From Xestospongia muta (taxonomy: Eukaryota; Porifera; Demospongiae; Haplosclerida; Petrosiidae): a stretch of 64,000 nt of DNA. How positions within the stretch are numbered: the stretch's first letter is position 1; every line of letters starts with the position of its first letter. The position numbers and the translations under genes were made by a program. This document shows positions 47,304 to 60,240 of this stretch, in pieces. The DNA lies in NCBI GenBank assembly GCA_963693285.1, contig OY848917.1, positions 3,586,618 through 3,650,617 on the forward strand, in the 5' to 3' direction. Under the pieces are notes generated by a model, which did no database searches, was not told the DNA's origin, and saw only the letters and a program-made list of their open reading frames with translations.

Positions 47304-49257
47304 ATTGAAAAAGCAAAAGAAACCTTCACAACATTTCATTTCACTAACAAACAGTTGTACACATTTACAGCATTATATGTTAATGTTGACTTGGTTGTTG
47401 TCAAGTTTATAAGTATATATCTTATGTAAAGCCATTATTTTTAAAGTTGGACTGCCTTAATAAAACTATATACTATAGTCTATTATGTGATTTTGATGTA
47501 TTTGTTTTGATCATATATCTCATGCTAACAGATTGTGTCAATGTTACTCTTTTTATCATTTATACCATTGGTATAATTCCTTTACTTAATAAATGATTTT
47601 TGAAGTATTAACATAAAAATCAGTATGTATTATAACTTTTATTTAATAATTATAAAGTGCATAGCTAATTACAACCTCAACATTAACTATTTCTGAGAAA
47701 AGTCTCATAAACAGAGAGGAGGAGGGTATAATACAGTCCAAACTGCTCAGACCAGCTCCACTTTTAAAAATAGTACTTCTATTGTTGAACCAGATATTAG
47801 ATAATCTTAATGACATTGGAATCAAAACATTATGACTTATTACCAATACAACTGAGTCTACCTTATATAAGACTTGGACAATGTTGTTGTAAGAATTCCA
47901 GACAAGTAAACACTAATCTATACCGAGTAAGACAATATAAGTGATTATGGATGGAGCTAGTGTTTCTTCCTATGCTGTAGAATAGCCACTGTCTGTATAA
48001 TATAAATCTGTTAGAAGTAAGAAAGCAGGCCTGCAACACAACTGAATCAGCAGTCCATATCTTATAAGTGTTATGTTAGCACTTCATGGTACTGTTGTAT
48101 CTATCACCACAATCCATTCTTAACTTATCTATCTATATACTTTGTACAATGTAGTCTTTTTGTCTGTTCTTTATATTCACTCACCACAATGATAATACAT
48201 GTATTAAATACATGTAAATGTGTAGTGTTTATTAAAAATTAATTCATACATTTTACCTAATACCAAGTGACATTATCAGTGTAATGACTGTTAATATATC
48301 AAACATTAAATGTCATTTGTTTTATTCCAGTCAATACATTTGCCTTTGTTGCAATCTAATTTCTAGTGTCATGGGGTCAAAATAAATGATACATTGTTTA
48401 TAATTGGTGTTTATTTGGTTATAATGATAACACAATACACTGATGATGTATACATGTACATAAAGACCTTACAATAAAAACTGTCAACTCTTCAGGAACA
48501 AGTAAGCTGAACTCAATCTTCTGTTAGTCCACTATAAGAGCAATATATAGAGATGTGGTTTCAGTTGTCCAAGTCATATTAACAAGTATAATATTATTTT
48601 ATTATATTATCATCTCTGTACAATAAGGATCACAGTTTTACTTGTATCAACTGGAGTATCTCTTATTAGTCTGAGAAGGTGATAGATGTCCATAGATGTC
48701 AGATCATACTGACTGGTAGGATGTAGTTGGGATTTTTGTCAAATAAGTTGAAGAGAGTTATTACATAAGTTATTTCTACCATATCAAACTGATGAGTGAC
48801 CTACAGTAAAAAAAGTATTTTGTCATTTTAACTGAGGTCTTCGTTACCAGAGTTTCATCAATATGATGTGAACCCATTCTAAGTTGTGACAAGGTCAAAA
48901 CCAGCATAGCTTAGTATGTATAAAGCTAACTAGTTGTATCTACAACCAAATTACTTTTACACCCACTTTACTATAGTAATTGATCATCGCTTCAATAAGC
49001 AGATACTATTTCAACTGAAACTGATCCAGTTAGTTAAGTTGAAATAGTATATATCACTCCCTCATAGTTTCAGTTGTAGGACATAAACTACAAAGAGTAC
49101 TTTTTGGCTTCTAGTTGACTTTATACATATTGAGTTAGACCAGTTTTGGCTTTGTGGTAACTCAGTATTGGACTTGTATCATAATGATGAAATTATGGTA
49201 ACAAAGGCGATCATTGAAATGACAAAATGATATTTTAAGTGTAGTATATATAGACAA

Positions 49258-49640
49258 CACAGATATGTCATAACACTATATAATTAGTATATGAAATAAG
49301 TACATATACACTGTACTAAGAGATATAACACAGTAGAGCAGGTTTTAATACTGTTACTGTTTAATACATCTGAATCTACCTGTAATTGCTTAGCTAATGT
49401 CATTGTTGTAAGAATTCCAGATAATGAAACACCAATCCAAAGAAAGATTAAAAAATGAATAAGCTCTCTAATTCGCAAAATTACAAGTTATTTCTACCAT
49501 ACCAAACTGATGGGTCACCTAGTATATATAGACAACACAGATATGTCATAATACTATATAATTAGTGTATTGAATAAGTACATATACACTGTACTAACAG
49601 ATATAACACTGTAGAGCAGGTTTTAATACTGTTATTGTGG
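49258..49640 (+). repeat. Direct repeat pair inside the inverted repeat
   Basis: About 100 bp at 49258-49355 and again at 49540-49640, both with GATATGTCATAA, AAGTACATATACACTGTACT and GAGCAGGTTTTAATACTGTT. A further pair with ATCCAAAGAAAGATTA at about 49435 and 49805 shows that the whole block of about 330 bp was doubled. Confidence 0.8.
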
Positions 49641-49668
49641 AGAAAATAACAGGAAGGGGTTGACTGTA

Positions 49669-49691
49669 TGTCATGTGACTGTCACATGACA
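49669..49691. other. Perfect short palindrome
   Basis: TGTCATGTGA, a three-base loop, then TCACATGACA: a perfect 10-bp-arm hairpin. Possible protein-binding site or element core; unproven. Confidence 0.5.
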
Positions 49692-50498
49692 CAGACCCTA
49701 ATCAGTCTGGTAACATTGAGTAGTAAAGTAATAGTTATTATTAACAATACAACTGAATCTACCTATAATTGTTGTAAGAATTCTAGATAATTAAATTTAA
49801 AAACAATCCAAAGAAAGATTAGTAAAATGAATAAACTTTCTAATTCACAAAATTGCAAATGTACATTAAATGATACAATAAAAACAAATAATGTAAGTTT
49901 ATTTTTTTACACAATCAAACAAATATAAACATGTCATACTCATAATTTACATTAATATCATTATGTCATACATGTACATTTATGATATAAATTTTAAGTA
50001 AATCAACACAATCAATTGCAATTTGAAACAATGCATCATTTATTTTGACAACATGACACTAGAAATTAGATTGGAAATGACATTTAATGTTTGATAGTTT
50101 AACAGTCATTACACTGATAATGTCACTTAGTATTGGGTAAAATGTATGATTTTATTTTTAATAAACATTATATGTTTACATCTATTTTATACATGTTGCT
50201 CTAAAGCTTGTCTTTTTAATAGCCATCCTAAATTAGTTTGTTTTATGTACCACTTGAAGAAAAATACAAAGACTCTGAACACCAAGTTATGTCTTTCATA
50301 CTTTATACATAGGATATTTACATTTCAAGTGATATATTTATAGTATTAGATTTGTCATCATTATAATAATAATAATATCATTACCAAGTCTTCTGACTAG
50401 AACACAATTATAAACATTAATAAACTACCTCATTATATAAGTAATCTCTTGTTTCTGATACATTACTAACAGTTTGATGTTTTGTCTCTACACTCTAG

Positions 50499-50680
50499 AT
50501 GGTACACTTTATTTTGAACTAGCTAGACAAACTTTAGTTCAATGTACTGTTATTATTGTTGAATCATGTATTGATCCCTTTGTCCTGGCAAGGAGAGTCT
50601 ATTTAAAAGAAATCATTCCTAAATGTGTTTACATGAGAGTGAGAGACAAGCAAACTAGAAATACAAGTGAGAAGCTATAA
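50499..50680 (+). pseudogene. Stray truncated copy of the CARD exon
   Basis: Follows a CTCTAG acceptor like gene B exon 11. It encodes ELARQTLVQCTVIIVESCID, then VLARRVYLKEIIPKCVYM and RDKQTRNTSEKL, then TAA. This aligns with the first about 60 residues of the CARD exon; the second half is missing. No donor or continuing exon was found. It lies 3.3 kb past the gene B stop. Confidence 0.8.
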
Positions 50681-50712
50681 TATATGGGGTCTGATCTGTG
50701 TCAAAATTAACT

Positions 50713-50925
50713 CTAACATGCCTATATTTATGCATAACAGGAATGCCAACATATCTCTATTAAGAACAACATGGATGCCAGCATGCTCATATTTATCATA
50801 TATGAACATCAAGATGCATGTATACTTCCATAATAACACAATATTTTTTTCATATATGGACATCAAGATGCATGCGTATTCGCATAATAACACCATATTT
50901 TTGGAATAAAACTAAGAGAAATAAT
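50713..50925 (-). repeat. Inverted copy of the 1500-1620 repeat
   Basis: The reverse strand matches 1500-1620 and 56872-56990. Inside, a unit of about 62 bp with ATATGNACATCAAGATGCATG is doubled (about 50798-50855 and 50856-50912). Confidence 0.7.
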
Positions 50926-51077
50926 ATAACTTAATATTATTTAGTTTGGAAGTAAAAGAACGGTAACTACTTTTTGCGGCATAACTAATAACGTTTTTGG
51001 CGCGCTAAACTATTCATACAAGAGTGCCACAAAGTCGATCGTGTTTTCTCTACAACGTTTCTCTTAATTAGCTATCC

Positions 51078-54000
51078 ATGGCAGATCAAAACATGTCTCT
51101 GTTTGTTATCAAAGCTCTGGAAGAAGCTGCCCACGTTCTCGGATCTACTCCAAGTTGTCGAAATACGACAGGGACGTTGCAGCAAGACCTAACTGGACCA
51201 AGCTCTTCCAAGGAGTTACGAGGTGATCTTAGCATGTCATTGTTACCGACACCAAGAAAAAACGAGACTGGGTTAGTGAGTTGTTTGCTTGCATTACACA
51301 TACATGCTACATGATGTACACACACTTGCATGTGTGTGCGTATTTCTGTGTGTGGGGTGTGCTCCAGTAAGAGCTTTGTATGCTATATCTATTTAATGCG
51401 TTTTGCCATGGTAAATTAAGATCATACGTTTTTAGATTTTCAGGGGTCAATCTGCCTCCATTTAATCCTCGGCAGGGAAAAGGAAAGGGCCGCCATTTCC
51501 CATACCAAAAGGCAATGGTCAAACCTAGATGTCATACATGGACACACAAATTTATTTGCCTAGCAGACACTCATCAAGAACAAGTTCCTTCAATGAGTGA
51601 ACGTCATAGACTTTGGAGTGCTGGGTTAGGAGAGAAAAAGATTGTCTTTCGTCTGGATGGGGACTGGAGTCATATCAAAGAAGTCTTGATGGAAACCTTT
51701 CAACCATTAAAGAGTGCTGGTGGTATGGAGCTTCTCTGTACTGCTGGTTCTTATTCAAAAAACTTAGTAGTAATCGAGACCAGATATATAATTAGTGTCC
51801 TGAGGTTAAAAGAGTATGTGGATCAAGCAAAGGTGTATGTGAGACCTCTTCAAGTTGATTTGCCATTAACCTATGATGTTGACTTGCTGGAGGTCAGTAA
51901 TATTAATACTTAACTGCTGTTATAACTTTTTATGTCCAACCTCCAGACTGACAAGATAAAAGAAAAATGTTTATTGTGTGAAAAACAAATTGCTATGGAT
52001 GAAATGAAAGATCATTTACAAGTATGCAACAATTCTGAAGAAATTGAGTGAGTTTATATAGCATGTTATACAGACAGTAATGATTAGAATACCACCTTAA
52101 TGTATTTTTAAATACTTACCATGATGTATAGGTGCAGCATAGAGGATATTGGCGACAACATCCTAGCACCATCATTACCACCAATGCCACCAATATTGGT
52201 ACAAGCACCTGACCCTTCTAGCGTGAGTGCAGTAGCAAGGTGAGCTATACAGTGTGAAATTTACAAACTTCTGTGTTGCCTGTGGTTGCCATGGACACTG
52301 TTGTGGTGTTGGTTAGGGAAAAACCAATAAAAGTTGTACCTTCCTTTGGACAGGTGTTTGTGGTCATATCAAAGATAATAAGTTGTGATTACTGCCATTG
52401 TTTTTCTATTTAAATTTCACAGTTTAAAGGAGTAATTTGTGTTTATTACATAAATATATAAGCACAGTTACACATACTTTATCAAATTTATTTCATTTTA
52501 TACATGTCCATGACAGTAGTCTTGTGAATGATAATGGATCACTGGATGACAATGATGAAGAAATTCAGTCTATCATAGAAAAAGTCTCAAGGAACAAAGT
52601 TATATGGAAAAGTAAGTTCCCATTGGCCAATCATGATTAAATTTTTTCCTGTATGTTGTAGCTTGGATGACATTATTAAGAAGCTACAACTTGACAATGG
52701 GATGGATCTGGACTCGTCTTCCAATGATTATGAAAATACAATGCTGTTAGAATTCAGCAGAGATTCCCTTCTAGAAGATGCTCTAATGCATGCTCAAATG
52801 CCAACATTTGATCCCAAGAAGACATTAAGAGTAAGTATTTCAACTAGGTCTAATAATAGCAAATAATTGCATATGTGCTATATGTATTCATGTTGACATT
52901 TAAGTTTGTGTAATTTAGGTTGTTTGGCTTTGTTCTACTAATACATGGCAGTGTTATGAGACACATTCATTGTAGGTTTTTTTTTTAAAGAGAGGAAGGT
53001 GTTGATATTGGTGGGCTTCGTTGCGAGTTTTGGAGGATCCTGATTAAAAACATAGTGGAAAAATACTGTATTGGTGATGAGTGCAAGAAGACGTTTTATC
53101 AAAATGTACCAGCATTGCAAGTAAGTGAAAGAGATAAAGGAATGAGTGTTATGTGTATCCTAGAGCAAGGTTTTTATGCACATTGGAAGGTGGATTGGCA
53201 TGTCAATTTTGCAAGAGGGCCATGGTTTTCCTGTGCTGTTGCCAGGATTGTATCAGTACATGGTCAGCAGAGACATCACAACAATTTTTATAGATGACAA
53301 AGAAATTACGGATCAATCAGTTAAGTGCTTGGTAGCAGAAGTATGTGTACAGAACAGATAATAATCCATAATCCATCCATACCAATTCTGTTAGATCTCT
53401 GCTGTATCTGACAACCAATCTCTACAAAGTGTCTTGAGCCAAGAAGGATACCTTGCACTCTTATTGGAAACAGGTTACAGCAAATCAATCACTGCAATAA
53501 CTCTTGCTGATCGTAATATAATATCAGATGTTTTAAAAAGGTATCACTGTGTGATCAAAGTAAAGGCTGAAATTGACCAGTTTCCGGATGGGCTGAAGTT
53601 GTTAAAAATTGACAAATATATTTCCAGACACCCGGAAATAATGAAGGTGTTCTTCATCACTGATCATGATGATACAACACTAGAAATCACTCCTGGTATG
53701 TTTGGTGCATGTATCAACTCTAGATATTTGCAATAGTTATTAGAGTAGTTAGATCTTTACATTGATTAGTTACTGCAACAACTCCAACATTTGTTATTAG
53801 TGTTTCAGTTCTAATATTATTTTAAAATCTCAACTATACTATCAGTAAATATAGCATACTATCATGATAGATTTTAGTGTTTGTTTTGATTGACCAAAGG
53901 AACACTTGATTGTGTCTGACTGTCTGTCTATTCTACTTTTACAGACTATACATTAAGATGCTGCTAAAACCAGAGTTTTCTCATGATGGGCATTGGTACA

Positions 54001-54372
54001 CTAAGGAGAGGCGTGACCGAGAGGAGGCCACCTATATGTTCTTTTTAAGATTTCTCAATGAATGCCAAGGTAGGTAATTATTCAACATAGTAGTTTGTAC
54101 ATAATGTTCATCAATGGCCACTTTTTTAGAAGGCTCTGTTCCAGTATCTTTGGAAGATGTGTTGGTATTCTTTACAGGCTCTGATAAAAAAAAAAACAGT
54201 TACTGGTTACAGCAAAGCACCGAGGCTGTTGTTTTCCAGTGACACAGGTCTAGCTACTTCATCTATTTGTGACTTCTCTCTCTCTCTCCCGGTCATTCAC
54301 TCAAATTATAATGGATTTAAGGACAGTCTGGTATTGTCACTGAAAGGACACATCGGTTTCGGATTAATTTGA
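51078..54372 (+). pseudogene. HECT-type E3 ligase-like gene with lesions
   Basis: The start is MADQNMSLF. Exons: 51078-51271, 51436 (or 51444)-51892, 51947-52047, 52132-52239, 52517-52611, 52662-52830, 52995-53120, 53164-53340, 53395-53695, 53945-54069, 54130-54372. Exon 3 has a small zinc finger, CLLC ... H...C. From exon 6 the protein is HECT-like: EFSRDSLLEDAL, EGVDIGGLRCEFWRIL, SILQEGHGFPVLLP, VTGYSKAPRLLF and a C-lobe ending GHIGFGLI. HECT enzymes pass ubiquitin through a catalytic Cys in the C-lobe; the SICDFSLSLP stretch may hold it. Lesions: exon 5 ends in a phase that does not fit exon 6 (exon 4 does); exon 10 shifts frame after DYTLRCC; a run of 11 A at 54186-54196 puts the C-lobe out of frame. 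The relation resembles G2E3-like genes of fish and corals. Pseudogene, or sequencing errors. Confidence 0.68.
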
Positions 54373-54685
54373 AGACTTGATTCACTCGTATAACAATTAA
54401 TCATTAATGAAAAAATTGATCTCACTTCATTATATACACATTATGTTGTAATAATGATCACTTGGTGAACAATGGACTGTAGAGTAAAGAGTGGTAAAAT
54501 ACCATCAAAAATACAATGCTAGTACATTGATCGGTAATTTTTAACCAGTTGAAATTTTACAACTAATGTAAAACATCAATTTTCCAAACGTTGTAAAGTG
54601 AAAATTTTCCCTGTGTAGCCTTGTTGACCGCTTGATGCGAATGGTATGAGAGCTGTCGAGGCGACTTGCCCAGGGTGACGACATA
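54373..54685. other. Short intergenic stretch
   Basis: Separates the HECT-like gene from the integrase-core copy. Nothing recognisable. Confidence 0.5.
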
Positions 54686-56559
54686 ATGCCTTCATTATAC
54701 CAATTGGAATCTGTTCACTCTGATGTTATCTATTTGGAATTACGTGGGATACAACTTTCAATTCGAGCAACAGAGTTGATTGCAGAAGCTCTTTCGACAA
54801 TAGAAGACTACTGCGAGATTACCCGCAGCACAATTGAAGTGGCTAATCGCACTACAACTTGTCCGGGTAGACCGAGATTTGACCTGTCTCGTAGACAACT
54901 TGATCACCTGATGGAACTTGGGTTCACGGCAGTAGACATGGCATCCATTCTAGGTGTGTCTCGAAGCACCGTCCACAGAAGATTCCAAGAATTTGGAATG
55001 AGCATGGGGAGGAAGTATTGTATCATATCAAACGAGCATTTAGATGATATTTTGAGAAGCATTACACATCTGTATCCTGATTGTGGTCAGAAAATGATGC
55101 AAGGCCACCTAAAGGAATGTGGTATTGTTGTACAGCAAACAAGACTAAGAGAATCAATGTGACGAGTTGACCCTTTTGGTACAGAGATGCGTTTCAGACT
55201 GAATCTTCGTAGACGTCAATACAATGTGGCATTTCCTAATGAGCTTTAGCACTTGGACAGAAATCATAAACTGATAAGGTTATTTGTATTATTTTATACA
55301 ATACATATCAATTATTGTTTAAACACTAAATATTAATGTTGGCTGGTATATAGGAGGGATTGTAGCATTGGATGTGTAGAACTGGGTGGAGTGCAAGGCA
55401 GGTCTTATTTTAGCCACTCCTCCTTGCCTAGTTATGTGTCCTATATATATTTTAATATATTAACTTTTTTGTAATTGCATGTAGGTGGTGTTTTGTAATT
55501 CACGGTGGAATTGATGGCTATTCAAGGCTACCAGTATACCTGAAATGCTCATCAAATAATTGCACAAACACTGTATCTGGCTATTTTGTTGAAGCTGTTC
55601 AAACCTATGGTATACCACTTAGAATTCGTACAGATCTAGGAGGAGAAAATGTGGATGTTGCCAAGTATATGTGGTCCCAACCTGACAGAGGTCCGGACAG
55701 AAATAGTGTTATTATGGGACGAAGTGTACACAATCAGCGAATTGAGCATCTTTGGCGCAATGTCTTTCAGGGGTGCACTTGTTTATTCTACAGACTTTTT
55801 TATTATCTCAAAGATGTAGAAGTTCTTGACCCTTGCAACAAGCTTTATCAATTTGCTCTTCATTTTGTGTACTTACCCAGGATACAGAGGAGTTTGTATC
55901 ACTTTTGCAATGCTTACATAACCATCTTTTAAGTTCTTGTCACAATCAATCACCAGCACAGCTGTATTATGTAGGCTTTGAAAACAATATTGAGCATAAC
56001 CAAAGGGTTGCAGATCAAGTTTACCAGGTATTTATTCCTGTTAATCATGTTTGTATTTGCATGTTAAAACAGTCAACACGTGTGTGTGTCCACATGAATG
56101 TTGTAGGTATGTTGCTGAATGTTAAAAGAGAGCAGATTTGCATTGTATATTGGTTCTCATTTACGAAAGTTCAGTAATGTACTAGATTTATGTAATGGCA
56201 TAACTTATTAGTGGTGACTTGGCCTGTGGTTATTGATTTGAGTACTTTCACATCAATCACACATACATTGAAATAGCACAATACATGTTTATAAATTGCA
56301 TGTAGTTATATGTCTTTTTCTCATACAGCTGTCTACTATTATGTATGGGGTGGATTTAGATGCTCCACCATCAATTACACCTGATTCAATCGTCACTGTT
56401 CCCAATGTACAGGTGGATAATGAAGAAACATATTTGACTGCACTTCAACATATCGATCCACTCTCTCCTGACCATGATGATGATTATGGCATTAATTGTT
56501 ATATGACAGTTATAGCGAGCCTAAATGGCATAGTTACCGAAATAAACAATGACCATTAA
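54686..56559 (+). pseudogene. DDE integrase-core gene, fuller copy (unit C)
   Basis: Exons 54686-55278, 55485-56027 and 56329-56559 (TAA). The first encodes helical sequence and a helix-turn-helix: FTAVDMASILGVSRSTVHRR, which is followed by GMSMGRKY and an HTH-like tail. It has a TGA at 55160-55162 where an Arg is expected, and a TAG near 55247 just before HLDRNHKLIR (first catalytic Asp). Exon 2 carries [20 protein letters not shown] and [11 protein letters not shown], then the same one-base frameshift as copy A near 55918. The DDE residues remain, but three lesions prevent one full protein. The duplication with copy A begins by 55372, the equivalent of window base 1. Confidence 0.75.
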
Positions 56560-57130
56560 TTTAATAACCCTGTGTTTAATAATATAGTTATTGTGAAAAG
56601 AAAAAGAATCTCTATACTGCATATGCCATACCTAAATGGACATGTCTATATTATATATGTATATAATTGTATACAATTACCTGGCTAGCAATAAAGTTGA
56701 AATAAATGAAGTTCAATTGATTACAGTAGTCAGAGAGAGAGGGAGTTGAAAAGGCACAGTAGAAATGAATGATTTATTATATGGATAAATTAAATTCAGA
56801 TACTGTATGCGTTAGTATACTCCACTTGTTATCATTATATAAATATGCATTGTGTACGTACACTGTTTACATGTACACAAGTTATGTCTCTTAGTTTTAT
56901 GCCAAAAACATGCATCTTGATGTCCATATCTTAATAGAGATATGTTGGCATTCCTGTTATGAATAAATATAGTCGTGTTGGACTTAATAATTTTGACACA
57001 GATCACACCCCATAAAACTCAAGCTTCAGTTATATCAATATTACATGTCCTGAGTTAACATGAAATTATGCACCTGTTGAGTGATACTCCAACATCCTAT
57101 ATACTGGTATAGACTGGCTTAGTTTAACAT

Positions 57131-57219
57131 AATTAGGGCGTGGTCAAAAAGTCAAAGTGGGCGTCAATGCTAGCCTGTTATCTTTGAGTCCTAACTGTGT
57201 CCTATAAAACTGTCTCAGT
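57131..57219 (+). promoter_or_regulatory. Conserved 5' flank/UTR of gene C
   Basis: Same flank as in A and B, directly before ATGGCGACT. Unit C has 140 bp of its own between the integrase copy and this flank (56991-57130). Confidence 0.45.
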
Positions 57220-60200
57220 ATGGCGACTAAAGATGGAAAAAAGATGGAAATTGTAAGTAAAACGACTCATTAATAGTTAGTAATATGTTGTAATGACTCT
57301 ATTTATCGTATAAAGTTGGTAATAGTTGTACACTCAGTCTTATCTCCTTTGTATACATTAACATTGACACTACAGTATCTTGTATACTACTGAGTTATTA
57401 CTAACTTCTATTAACATAGTCTCTCATTTAGTCTATTATAATACTCCTTTATATCAACTGATATCTATAGTAGGTAGGTGTGGCCTGACCCTTAGTTATT
57501 AATTAATTAAATAATCAGGTCTGTCACCTTATATAGTCATTGCTTGTGGAAATGGAGTCTCTGTGTCAGGACCACTTCATATACAGAAATTGTGACACAC
57601 TGTTCTATAAAAGAATGTGCTAATTAACTCTTGCAGCATATAGTGTGATAGAACAAGTTTGATATATACATGTTACTAAATCCTTCCTCTCTAAGTAAAG
57701 AGGTGATGATGACAGACTGGCTTTTGGTATGACTACATCAGTTTTAAATGAGTTTAAAGATGACTTATAATAACCTGGTAGAGTTAAGGATTTTAAAAAA
57801 TCAGTGATGAAACATCAAAACCTTTTTCTAATAATTAAATTTGAAGTTAACATTTATACCTGCTCTACTTTTATTTGACTGCTTACCATTTCAATTATGA
57901 TAGAAGGTTAAAATAAGAGTGATGTCATATCCTCCTGTAGTAGAGTTTTTCCAGCTGGTCACATTTATATTTATTATACACAGTGGTTCTGAGCCTCAAC
58001 TTTCATAAGGACCAGAACATGCTTGACGATATCTATAGCTATACATTTAGTTGTCCTCTTAAAGTTGCTTTAGTCATTTGAGAACCCATTCTTACATGTA
58101 CATGTACATGTAGTATGATAGGACACTAATAGTATTACTAAATTTACAATTATATTCATGACTTGTCAGCTTCTAAAGAATTACCAAGAAGACTGACAAC
58201 ACTGTGTTAATTATACATATAGGTTATTATGTAGGTTTATTATAGATTTGGTCCTTCAATACTTGTAATAAAATCATCATTTTTACATCATAAAAACAGT
58301 CTATAGGTAAGATTTGAAAAGTAACTATTTAAAATAGTCTTCTTTAGCTAGTGGTATGTAGGAGACTCTTCAGAAGCAACAGCAGAACTAAGAGAAACTG
58401 TAGTTACATCTGTATCATAGATATTTCTTATTTAAAAGTCCAACCTAATTTCTAGCTACCACCTAGCAGTGTTTGTAGTATAGGAAAAGTAAAACGTTTC
58501 ATTTACTTGTTTGGGAGTTTCACACTTCTCTCTCTATCTCTTCTACCTTTTCTGTCATTATATACTCTTGTTATTAACTTATTATATGTTAATGGGAAAC
58601 ATGATGACACCTTGTGTACTACTGATATGAGTGTGCATTATTTAGAGTATGTATGTTAGTTTATGTAGCTACTATAATTATACAGTGTAGTTATTATTTT
58701 GTATGTACATATTACAATAGACAATAGTGTGTGTGTGTGTGTGTTAATTGTCTGTTGTACTTCTGACATCACAAACTGTTACTCACCTACATGTACTAAT
58801 GTAACTTAATATCACATACTAGTACAACTTGTAGACATGTCAAAATAATTGAAAAATTATGACATGGCTATAATTATAACATGACTAATTAATTATATGT
58901 GGTTTATTCTATTGAGTTATATAATGAATTACTTTATAATAATGTGTTCCTCTTCCTTAGGACTATGATCTATATAGAGCTGCATTAGATGGTAATATAG
59001 CAAAAGTAAAGAAAGCAATTGAAAATGAAAATATTCATGTTGATGCTACATGGGTAAGTAATATCATTATAATCACACTACAATACTTACAAGATCTAAT
59101 GGGAACTTTAATTGTACAGTGATTACTAGTAGTATTGTTATTGTTATTGTATAATTCTATTTTAAGTGTATACAGACAAAAAGTACTTATTTTGGAACTA
59201 GAAAATAAATTATTAGCCAGAGAATATAAAGTGAAATTATTAAGTTAGTCAGCAACAACTTTGAAGTGACTATAGGTCATTGTGTTCATAATAATGTGTG
59301 AGGTTCACACTTTACAACTGATTTATAGCTGATCCAGTGTTTTCCTGAAGTGTGTTAAGCACATTTGTTGCACACTTTGATTTTCATTAGAAGTAGGTGG
59401 GGTTAAAGCCACACCCATCAAACAAGCTTGCCTTGAATTGTAATACTATTTTGTGAATAAAGTTTTATTAATAAAATGACTCGTTGAACAAGTACTTTTT
59501 TCTGACTCTACTTTGGACTCTTCCAATCTTTCTTCAGATCTCCAAGAAAAAAATATCAAAGTGACCACATGACTAAGTAATGTATTATCTAAAACTACTA
59601 GATCATTTTTAATGTTGTTTAGTAGACAACACTCATACTAATTACAGTGTAGTTGGTAACTTTGGCTTGTAATAATATTATTTGGTAGATTGATCTACAA
59701 TCTGATAATTTAACTTTGATATAATAAAATTTGACTGTGTTCTTCTGTTAACAAAGGAACATTCCTTGAGTATATTGATACTGAGTCTGTTGAGAAACAT
59801 TTGAAGAAAGTATGTTCTAGTGATTTTCTGTACTATATCACTTGAAAGTGTCCTCAATTAAACTTAAAACTCCACCCTCTACATGACAACAATTAATATT
59901 GGTTAAATTAAATTTGGTAGACCATGTAAAGATTTGTCAAAACATCAAATTTAATTGTCTATCAAATTATCTAGTTATAGTGATAAAGTTAATGATGTGT
60001 GAAATTTGTAATGATTGTTTGTTGATTTTCGAAGGATTATGTGTACTTTGTGGAATAAACTACGATATTGAGTTATTATAATATGTTTATGTACTTAATA
60101 TATCACATGTAATGATTTATCATTTATATCTCTTTGTTCAGATTAGTTCCACAATGCTAATTGGAGCAAGTGCAGGAGGATGTGAGCAATTAGTTATCTA

Positions 60201-60240
60201 TCTCTTAGGTATGGGAGCAACTATGAACATTCAAAATGAT
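57220..60240 (+). CDS. Ankyrin-ROC gene C, 5' part (runs off window)
   Basis: Exons 57220-57252 (MATKDGKKMEI), 58961-59053 and 60142-60240 encode the start and first two ankyrin repeats; phases are 0. The next ankyrin exon would lie beyond 64000, as the intron is already 3.76 kb and is 4.6 kb in A. The second repeat reads SSTMLIGASAGGCEQLVIYL, losing the usual GH before the second helix. Adaptor type unknown. The first exon is identical to B. Confidence 0.8.

Larger units (their letters stand above)
48197..50197. mobile_element. Candidate long-TIR element
   Basis: Left arm 48197-48400 and right arm 50030-50197 are inverted copies, sharing GACATTATCAGTGTAATGAC and ATTAAATGTCATTT. They enclose about 1.6 kb with internal direct repeats but no transposase frame. 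Arm similarity fades inward. Target duplications were not identified, so the boundaries are approximate. Confidence 0.55.
47304..50498. other. Non-coding region after gene B
   Basis: A poly(A)-signal-like AATAAA lies near 47459. A GTTGTAAGAATTC block occurs three times (47884, 49405, 49769, with flanks). A long inverted repeat lies at 48197-48400 and 50030-50197, with direct repeats at 49250-49640. A flank (50343-50477) shared with 26645-26780 ends the stretch. No gene was seen. Confidence 0.65.

Noticed and set aside
50667..50909. Frames 50667-50909 on both strands
   Set aside because: They cover the inverted dispersed repeat shared with 1500-1620.
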